Shown here piece by piece: positions 15,399 through 21,039 of a DNA stretch of 21,039 nt. The DNA is taken from the NCBI GenBank assembly GCA_002311285.1, contig DBZU01000030.1, forward strand, positions 6,306 through 27,344. The letters run 5' to 3'. The translations under genes and the position numbers were made by a program. Positions within the stretch are counted from its first letter, which is position 1, and every line of letters begins with the position of its first letter. The notes beneath the pieces are model-generated. The model was given only the letters and a program-made list of their open reading frames with translations. It was not told the DNA's origin and ran no database searches. The DNA comes from Dehalococcoidia bacterium UBA1152 (lineage in GTDB: Bacteria > Chloroflexota > Dehalococcoidia > Lucifugimonadales > UBA2962).

Positions 15399-17318
15399 TT
15401 AACTAAAACTCGCTCTAATTTTACGATAAGCCAACCCGGTCACTATAAGTAGTGGGCCAAGCACAATAAATGCTGCCACACGATAACTAGTATCAAGCAA
15501 AAACACGTCATAAATAAATAGCTTTGCTATGGGTACCGATAATAATAGTGCTCCGATTACAGTCATGGTTTTCGGGGACACCAGTACTTGTTTTCTCAAT
15601 TTAATTCCTGAAACTATTAGTAATAATGCATATACGGCCCAGAATAGAGTTAGCGTCAATTGCTTGGCCTCTTCAAAACTTCTTTTTGCTATATTTTTAA
15701 TATACGAGTGGATCTCGGTATAGTTGAAATAATCTATAATCTCAGCGGTTATTAACCATACCGTCATAAAAGTGGCCGCTGCGAATAAAGCTAATCCAAC
15801 ATGATTTTCCCATTCCTCGGTGACGACTTTATTCACTAAATACAAATATGCGGAAAGATAAGAGGCAATAATGCATATTAAGAAAGCCAGAAATCGATGA
15901 TTTAACACCGGGGTGAAATCTTTATTAATGTTTGTTGAAAACGTGTCAACGGAAAGAGCATGAATGATGGCTGCACCCATCACTATTAATCCTCCCAACC
16001 TGATTTTCCATTCTTTAAACTTTAGTCCTATCCCAATCACTACAGCTGCCTGAGCAGACCAAGTTACAGTTATCCATTCCCCAGTCAGTTGAATTGGAAT
16101 AAAGGCAGTTAAAAATATTAACGATATCCCAAGGAAACAAAACGATACTAATTCCGGGACATTTCTACTTCTTAATGCAAAACATCCTATAGCTGCGTAT
16201 AACAACGACAAAAGAATAGTTGAAAGGCCCAGCCATTCTTCGTACGATTCAGCCAAATTCGACATTGTTAAACCAAAGAATACGCCGGCGTTACCAATTA
16301 TTAAAATGAAGTCAAAGTTATCTGGTTTAGAGCGTCTATATATGTTGTGTATAGCGGTAGCCACTATAAATATAATGAATATTCCTGACAATCCTACCTG
16401 CTTTAATATTGTCTCGGATTCAGGAAGTTCGCTAGCAATTAACCCTCCCACAACATAAGACCCTATCAATCCTAGTAATGTGTACCATTGCCACCTTTTT
16501 GTACTTGCTACTACGACGATTCCTATGTCAATCAACAAGATATAACCAATGGCCAGATAGAGTTGGTCCTTTAATTCCGTCTCCATTAATGGAGGCGTTA
16601 TAAATGCGCCGATAAGTGAAATGAAAGCAACAACTTTAGAGTTGTACCTTACGGCTAGAGAACACCCTAAGAGAACAACAAAAAATAAACAAATAAAAAC
16701 CGCTGTTGGATTAATTAATTCATAGAAAGCGAATGTTGAGTATATCGCTATATACAGTATTGCTAATCCTCCACCACATAAACCATAAGCCCAGCTAGGA
16801 AATTTTCTAGATGCGTACTCACTGATACCGATCATAGCCACCCCTGCCACTATTCCTATAATTATTCTGCCCGTAGGACCAATCCATAGATCAAATGCAG
16901 CTTTGATAAAGAAACCTATGCCAATTGCAAGAATTATTGAACCTACAACGGCAAACCAGTTGACAGATACAAACTTCTTTAAAAAGGCTGTTTGAGATTG
17001 AGACAGAGAGGAAGTCTTTGAAGGCAGATCAACTTTCTGAGCCTCCGGTATGGTTTTCCCTGCTATAGGACCTGGTTTGCTAGTAAGAGCTTTCTCGAGT
17101 AGCAAAATCCTGTTTTCAAGATGAACAAACTTGCTGGTGAGAGAAGATAGTTGATTCTTTAGGCTGTCTTTACCATCTTCTGGATTCAGTGTTTGTAAAT
17201 CTTCAACATCATCCGGTTTAGTTGGATCTACTGAAACCGAATCGATAGGAGATCCGCAGAAAATACAGAATTTACTATCTGGAGAGTTCTCTTTTTGACA
17301 GCTATTACAGGTATTCAT
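15399..17318 (-). CDS. DUF2339 multi-pass membrane protein with N-terminal zinc ribbon
   Basis: A 639-residue integral membrane protein. It opens with a zinc ribbon (Cys4, Cys7, Cys18, Cys21: CxxC-x10-CxxC-G), then a linker, a short coiled coil (about 53-81, KNQLSSLTSKFVHLENRILLLEKAL in part), then many hydrophobic helices from about residue 112 to the end. The first membrane blocks (NWFAVVGSIILAIGIGFF, GPTGRIIIGI, GGGLAILYIAIYS) are those of the DUF2339 family, whose biochemical role is not established. The gene is head-to-head with the acyltransferase gene, which begins with the same zinc-ribbon spacing. No ribosome binding site is visible; a CATAAT 9 bases before the ATG would make the transcript nearly leaderless (inference). 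The family is often large and multi-pass, so the length is ordinary. Confidence 0.88.
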   Translation of the reverse strand: MNTCNSCQKENSPDSKFCIFCGSPIDSVSVDPTKPDDVEDLQTLNPEDGKDSLKNQLSSLTSKFVHLENRILLLEKALTSKPGPIAGKTIPEAQKVDLPSKTSSLSQSQTAFLKKFVSVNWFAVVGSIILAIGIGFFIKAAFDLWIGPTGRIIIGIVAGVAMIGISEYASRKFPSWAYGLCGGGLAILYIAIYSTFAFYELINPTAVFICLFFVVLLGCSLAVRYNSKVVAFISLIGAFITPPLMETELKDQLYLAIGYILLIDIGIVVVASTKRWQWYTLLGLIGSYVVGGLIASELPESETILKQVGLSGIFIIFIVATAIHNIYRRSKPDNFDFILIIGNAGVFFGLTMSNLAESYEEWLGLSTILLSLLYAAIGCFALRSRNVPELVSFCFLGISLIFLTAFIPIQLTGEWITVTWSAQAAVVIGIGLKFKEWKIRLGGLIVMGAAIIHALSVDTFSTNINKDFTPVLNHRFLAFLICIIASYLSAYLYLVNKVVTEEWENHVGLALFAAATFMTVWLITAEIIDYFNYTEIHSYIKNIAKRSFEEAKQLTLTLFWAVYALLLIVSGIKLRKQVLVSPKTMTVIGALLLSVPIAKLFIYDVFLLDTSYRVAAFIVLGPLLIVTGLAYRKIRASFS

Positions 17319-17472
17319 ATTGTAAAAATTATGCGGTTATCTCCAGTTATTCCACCCCAAAGAGCCTCTCTATGACCTGGGTATATTGAGAGACTAATTG
17401 CATATCCACCCAAAACAATATTTGCGCCAACTATGTTTACTATATTAAAAACAACGATGCCTGACATATTAC

Positions 17473-17500
17473 TTCACCTAATAAGTCATTTTCATATAGT
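17473..17500 (+). promoter_or_regulatory. Candidate promoter for the acyltransferase gene
   Basis: TTCACC (17473-17478) and TATAGT (17495-17500) are 16 bp apart on the plus strand, giving a leader of roughly 27 bases before the ATG at 17534. The surrounding DNA is A+T-rich, so chance matches are likely. The rest of the 215-bp divergent gap shows nothing I can name. Confidence 0.3.
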
Positions 17501-17533
17501 ATTATTTTAATCCTAGAGTAAGACTGAAGATAC

Positions 17534-18736
17534 ATGAATGGTACACATACTTCGTTAATTAAAACCACTAGGAAATGCTTGGATTGTCAATCTGAAATTG
17601 AAGAAACTCTGAAATTTTGTGAACAATGTGGGGCTCCAAGAAATTCTCGTTATTATGAAGTTGATGCCGTTCGCTCTGTCGCCCTTATCCTACTGATCAC
17701 TTACCATATAATTGTCAGTTTTGATACTGGTATGCGCGAACTTGGTTTTATAGTTCATAGTAGTGATGGAGCAGTACAAATAATCCAGCTCCTTTCTCAA
17801 GCTTTAAATATCTGGCGCATTCCCATATTATTTGTGACGGCCGGAATGGCAGTAAGTTTTTCCTTGGAACGACGAACTATGGGTGCCTTCATTAAAGAGC
17901 GGAGCCGTCGACTTATATTGCCTCTTATATTTGGCTCATTGACTCTTGTGCCTTTAGGTTTGGTAATAAGCAACTTTTATTATGGGAAGACATTGGAATA
18001 TATTCCAAACCCGGGATATCTATGGTTTGTTGTCGACATTGTTGTAATCATCTTTCTGCTAATTCCACTGTTTATTTATATTAAAAATCGTCCTGACAGC
18101 ATAATTTTAAAATTTATGCGTAGATTATTTAATATCCCTGGTGGAGTGATAATTGTCTTCGCTTTGCCAATGATGCTTGTTGCAGGGATTATAAACACTG
18201 AATGCTACCCTTGTTTCTTCAATTTTGTTCTTATCGATAATCCGCACGGAACACTAATCGCGGTTGTCTGTATATTGATGGGATTTATTTTCATAAGGAG
18301 CGGTATTCGGTTTTGGAATTCGGTTAGAAAACTTAAATATATATGCCTGCTAATGGCAATCGTTTTGTACATTTTACGAATGGTAATATTATCTCCGACT
18401 TGGGATGAAGGTAATGCTCGTTTACCGTTGTTAGTAATTAACCTATTAACCGCATTTGAGTCCGTTAATTGGATGCTGGCTGCATTAGGACTAGCTTCTG
18501 CCTTTTTGAATAAAAGAAAGAAACTCCTTACATACATGACCAACGCTGTGTATCCAATGTATATGGTTCATTTACCCCTACAATTCTATCTTTCGACTTT
18601 AATTTTTGCATTGCCGGTAGCTCCGTTTGGCAAACTAGTCGTTTTAGTGATATTAAATGTTGGGGCGTGTTTAATATCTTACGAGGTCATAAAGAGAATT
18701 CGGTGGGTTAGGGTATTATTCGGAATGAAGCCATAG
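17534..18736 (+). CDS. Acyltransferase-3 family membrane protein with N-terminal zinc ribbon
   Basis: A 400-residue membrane protein of the acyltransferase-3 (OpgC/OafA-like) type, which moves acyl groups such as acetyl or succinyl onto extracytoplasmic glycans or lipids. The N-terminus is a zinc ribbon (Cys15, Cys18, Cys29, Cys32, CxxC-x10-CxxC-G), directly followed by YEVDAVRSVALILLITYHI (41-59), the usual first helix with the DxxR pattern and the probable active-site His58. About ten hydrophobic helices follow, with an Arg-rich loop ERSRRLILPL (about 121-130) that is also typical. A soluble zinc ribbon before this domain is unusual. No clear ribosome binding site precedes the ATG. Divergent from DUF2339, and convergent with the tmRNA gene, whose 3' end is 22 bp beyond the stop. 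Confidence 0.85.
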   Translation: MNGTHTSLIKTTRKCLDCQSEIEETLKFCEQCGAPRNSRYYEVDAVRSVALILLITYHIIVSFDTGMRELGFIVHSSDGAVQIIQLLSQALNIWRIPILFVTAGMAVSFSLERRTMGAFIKERSRRLILPLIFGSLTLVPLGLVISNFYYGKTLEYIPNPGYLWFVVDIVVIIFLLIPLFIYIKNRPDSIILKFMRRLFNIPGGVIIVFALPMMLVAGIINTECYPCFFNFVLIDNPHGTLIAVVCILMGFIFIRSGIRFWNSVRKLKYICLLMAIVLYILRMVILSPTWDEGNARLPLLVINLLTAFESVNWMLAALGLASAFLNKRKKLLTYMTNAVYPMYMVHLPLQFYLSTLIFALPVAPFGKLVVLVILNVGACLISYEVIKRIRWVRVLFGMKP

Positions 18737-18758
18737 ATTGCATAGTCTGCAACGGTAC

Positions 18759-19113
18759 TGGTGGAGACGGGGGAGGGTCGAACTCCCCGTCCAGAAAACA
18801 CCGATTCGAAATATACTACAGGTTTATCCAACCAATTAAATTCGCTTTAATACCACCTGGCTGGCAAGGATAGATATAAAAGCTAGCCAATAAATCTTTT
18901 GCTCTGTCTAATCGGCTCTTAGATAGAGCAGCATCCCGAATATGTCGCCTCTCCGTTCCTCCGGGAAAAGGAGCGGGAGACGTAGCAGCTAAATTAAGCT
19001 GCTAAAGCTAGCTGTTTATTGCCAGTTACTTTTTTGCCGCCTGATTAACGAGGTTGACGACACCTCGACCTGCAATTCCGACACAACATTCCCTGTCGAA
19101 ACCACTCGTCCCC
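18759..19113 (-). ncRNA. ssrA: tmRNA (transfer-messenger RNA), one-piece form
   Basis: A 355-base RNA that rescues stalled ribosomes with SmpB, acting as tRNA-Ala and then mRNA. The 5' end GGGGACG (from 19113) pairs with CGTCTCC before the encoded ACCA at 18762-18759 (7 bp, one G-T). Next to the 5' end is GGTTTCGACAGGGA, the conserved D-like loop, and near the 3' end is a T arm with GGGAG-TTCGACC-CTCCC. The tag frame begins at GGC (19023-19021), preceded by the UAACU that matches the resume signal, and ends at TAA (18996-18994): the encoded tag is Gly-Asn-Lys-Gln-Leu-Ala-Leu-Ala-Ala, or AGNKQLALAA with the tRNA-borne Ala. A pseudoknot-rich middle (about 18800-18980) is plausible. The acceptor is encoded with CCA. 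No terminator with a T-run is obvious. Confidence 0.95.
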
Positions 19114-19257
19114 ATATTATCTATTTTATCAAGATTAAATAGATATGCACAGTCCGTTGACCTCCACCAATTGACGATGCTAGTCTGTAAGTGAAAACAT
19201 TCACCAATACTATTTCATAGTAAAATGGACTAACTAGATAATTAAGGAGTTTGAATA

Positions 19258-19713
19258 ATGCATCGAATTGTCTTAATGGGGATTATGATAGTAGCGGCAT
19301 CATTAGCCTTGATATCGTGTGGAGGCGAAACCCCAGCAGAGACCACTGTTCGAAAAGCTTCTCCATCTCCAGTGCCAAGAGCTCCAGTTGAGGAAACTGC
19401 GTCTGAAGCTGAGGGAACTGTTGTAGATAGGGGAACCGAGGTGTTCATTACAATGCAAGACCCAGGAGGCTCAGGAGAATATCTTTATGACCCGCCTGAC
19501 CTTAATTTCAGTGTAGGCGACAAGGTTACACTTGTTCTTGAGTCAGAGTCTGAATTCCATACATTTACCGTTGAAGATCTTGGAATTGATTTGGCTATAG
19601 CAGGCGGTAATGTTGATGAAGTGACATTTACCTTTGATAGTTCCGGCACTTACCAATATATCTGCATTCCACATCAAGAATTGGGAATGGTAGGAACCAT
19701 TACCGTAAATTAG
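19258..19713 (+). CDS. Blue copper (plastocyanin-like) lipoprotein
   Basis: A 151-residue exported cupredoxin that probably carries electrons at the outer face of the membrane. A lipoprotein signal (1-20) ends LALIS before Cys21. A Ser/Pro/Glu-rich linker runs to about 60, and a cupredoxin domain occupies about 61-151. The type 1 copper ligands are all visible: His101 in EFHTFTVED, then Cys136, His139 and Met144 in YICIPHQELGM, the plastocyanin-like CxxH-x4-M order. AAGGAG (19242-19247) is 8 bases before the ATG. It follows the tmRNA gene, which is divergent across 144 bp, and precedes dnaN by 166 bp; nothing in the neighbourhood names its redox partner. An oxidase subunit II would have a CuA site with more ligands, which is not seen. 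Confidence 0.9.
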   Translation: MHRIVLMGIMIVAASLALISCGGETPAETTVRKASPSPVPRAPVEETASEAEGTVVDRGTEVFITMQDPGGSGEYLYDPPDLNFSVGDKVTLVLESESEFHTFTVEDLGIDLAIAGGNVDEVTFTFDSSGTYQYICIPHQELGMVGTITVN

Positions 19714-19765
19714 ACGAATAAACCAACGAAAACTTCGCCGCCGCATGAATCAGAAAAAAGAACCT

Positions 19766-19779
19766 ACACTATATAGTGT
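19766..19779. repeat. 14-bp perfect palindrome upstream of dnaN
   Basis: ACACTATATAGTGT is an exact 14-bp palindrome, and an 11-base near copy of its left part (TACACTACATA, 19794-19804) lies downstream on the same strand. They sit between the copper protein stop and the dnaN -35 element (19815), a position suited to an operator. The binding protein is unknown, and it does not resemble a DnaA box. Confidence 0.45.
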
Positions 19780-19814
19780 CCGCAAAAGATAAATACACTA
19801 CATATAGGCGCTCG

Positions 19815-19844
19815 TTGACTTTGATACCATAAAATTCCTATACT
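19815..19844 (+). promoter_or_regulatory. Sigma-70 type promoter of dnaN
   Basis: TTGACT (19815-19820) and TATACT (19839-19844) are separated by 18 bp. Transcription would start near 19851, leaving a 29-base leader with an AGAGGA ribosome binding site (19867-19872). This is the best promoter in the window and supports the downstream ATG as the true start. Confidence 0.6.
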
Positions 19845-19879
19845 TGTCGCTAGACCAAACCTTATTAGAGGAATATCAA

Positions 19880-21013
19880 ATGCGCCTAACATGTTTAAAA
19901 GACAACCTAAGTAAAGGACTCTCAATTGTTGCAAGGGCTGTCGCAACTCGTACAACCCTACCAATAACTCAAAATGTTGTTCTAGCTACCGATCAAGGCC
20001 GATTAAAGCTTTCTTCTACAAATCTAGAAATTGCAATTAGCACCTGGATAGGAGCAGAAATCCAGGAAGAAGGATCGATTACAATACCAGCAAGACTATT
20101 AACGGAATTTGTTAATTCACTTCCATCTGAAGCAATTGAGATTGAACAAATCGATGTGCCATTAGGTTTATCCTTGAAATGCCAAAGATCTCAAACAAGT
20201 ATTAATGGGAATCCAATAGAAGACTTTCCTCCAATACCTACAGTTGACTCTGGAGTTAAAGCAAAAATAGATGTAGCTGAATTAAAAAAGGCAATTTCCC
20301 ATGTTGTGTTTGCTGCCGCTACTGAAGATTCGAGACCCGTACTGACCGGAGTTAAGGTTGATATAACCAACGATAGTCTTACGTTAGCAGCCGCAGACGG
20401 ATTTAGATTAGCCGTATATAAAGGAAGCCTGCTTGAAAGCGTTAAAGAAGATTTACAATTTGTGATACCTGCTAAAGCACTAACTGAGGTCAGTCGCCTA
20501 GCAGCAGGACAATCGGATGACATCACATTTACTGTAACTCCATCAAAAAGCCAGGCTTTAATCAAATTAGAGAATATAGAATTGGTCTCACAATTAATTC
20601 AAGGATCGTTCCCCGACTATAATCAACTGTTACCGGAAAAATACGATAACAGAGTTATTGTTGATCAAGAACAATTTCTTGCGGCTACCAAAACCGCAGC
20701 AATTTTTACAAGAGATGGTAGCGGAATTATTCGATTGCAGTCAAAGGGCAGTGGAGGCGACTCTAAACTAACGATTTCTTCCAGAGCAGAAGAGATTGGC
20801 GAGAGTGAAGGTGAAGTTGATGCTACCCTTGAATCAGCATCCAATGATATGAAAATAGCATTTAATGCTAGGTATTTGGCAGATGTTTTAGAGGTGCTTG
20901 GTAAAGGAAAAGTGGTTCTAGAAACTACATCACCTTCAAGCCCAGGTGTGATTAAAGGTGAAAATCGAGATGATTACACCCATGTCGTAATGCCTATGTT
21001 CGTTCAGTGGTGA
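19880..21013 (+). CDS. dnaN: DNA polymerase III beta sliding clamp
   Basis: A 377-residue sliding clamp that encircles DNA and tethers DNA polymerase III and many other enzymes. It shows the usual three repeated clamp domains (about 1-120, 121-245, 246-377). Marks include the opening MRLTCLKDNLSKGLSIVARAVA, EDSRPVLTGVKV and AAADGFRLAV in domain 2, GSFPDYNQLLPE between domains 2 and 3, and the closing VVMPMFVQW in place of the more common VMPM(R/Q)L. The start at 19880 follows from the AGAGGA site 7 bases before it and from the family opening; an in-frame TTG at 19844 overlaps the promoter -10. In many bacteria dnaN follows dnaA, but here a copper protein and tmRNA precede it, and it appears to have its own promoter. 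Only 26 bases follow the stop, so recF cannot be seen. Confidence 0.97.
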   Translation: MRLTCLKDNLSKGLSIVARAVATRTTLPITQNVVLATDQGRLKLSSTNLEIAISTWIGAEIQEEGSITIPARLLTEFVNSLPSEAIEIEQIDVPLGLSLKCQRSQTSINGNPIEDFPPIPTVDSGVKAKIDVAELKKAISHVVFAAATEDSRPVLTGVKVDITNDSLTLAAADGFRLAVYKGSLLESVKEDLQFVIPAKALTEVSRLAAGQSDDITFTVTPSKSQALIKLENIELVSQLIQGSFPDYNQLLPEKYDNRVIVDQEQFLAATKTAAIFTRDGSGIIRLQSKGSGGDSKLTISSRAEEIGESEGEVDATLESASNDMKIAFNARYLADVLEVLGKGKVVLETTSPSSPGVIKGENRDDYTHVVMPMFVQW

Positions 21014-21039
21014 AGCAGCCGTCGAAGCGAGCCGTACGC

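Noticed and set aside
19844..19879. Upstream TTG start for dnaN adding 12 residues
   Set aside because: It overlaps the promoter -10 and lacks a ribosome binding site; MRLTC at 19880 is the family start.
19714..19879. Replication origin near dnaN
   Set aside because: No TTATCCACA-like DnaA boxes and no dnaA gene were seen.
20191..20565. A 124-codon minus-strand frame within dnaN
   Set aside because: Fully inside dnaN, with no independent support.
1..21039. CRISPR array, insertion sequence, integrase or phage genes
   Set aside because: No regularly spaced repeats, terminal inverted repeats or mobile-element proteins were found by reading.

Overview
The window reads as chromosomal DNA of a bacterium of about 40% G+C, most likely a marine or environmental Chloroflexota of the SAR202/Dehalococcoidia type. 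That assignment is an inference. It rests mainly on the look of the DnaN beta clamp at the right end, on the style of the small secreted lipoproteins, and on a mix of flavin monooxygenase, amidase and SDR genes typical of users of recalcitrant organic matter. No marker gene was placed on a tree.

Left part (52-3391): a small secreted protein on the minus strand, a large membrane-anchored protein with a degraded VWA domain, and a cyclophilin lipoprotein. Centre (3470-12150): two divergent operons share the 105 bp at 8344-8448. The minus-strand operon holds a divergent malate synthase, a hydroxypyruvate isomerase and a shortened AceE-like thiamine diphosphate enzyme. The first two gene names point to glyoxylate and hydroxypyruvate chemistry. 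The plus-strand operon holds an SDR dehydrogenase, an amidase with a fused GatC/AtzG-like head, and a group D flavin monooxygenase. Together they could be one catabolic locus that opens a nitrogenous substrate and feeds C2/C3 oxo-acids into central metabolism.

Middle-right (12153-13528): a G+C-rich patch, probably acquired. It carries an eRF1/aRF1-like (baeRF-type) release-factor homologue, and next to it the C-terminal remnant of a nitroreductase whose front half is missing. After this come a zinc alcohol dehydrogenase without the structural-zinc cysteines and a single-RRM RNA-binding protein started by TTG.

Right part (15399-21013): a head-to-head pair of membrane proteins (DUF2339 and acyltransferase-3) that both begin with the same zinc-ribbon layout. 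Then a complete one-piece tmRNA gene (ssrA) on the minus strand, a blue-copper lipoprotein, and dnaN with a clear sigma-70 type promoter. dnaN is not preceded by dnaA here. No transposase, integrase, CRISPR array, tRNA or rRNA was recognised.
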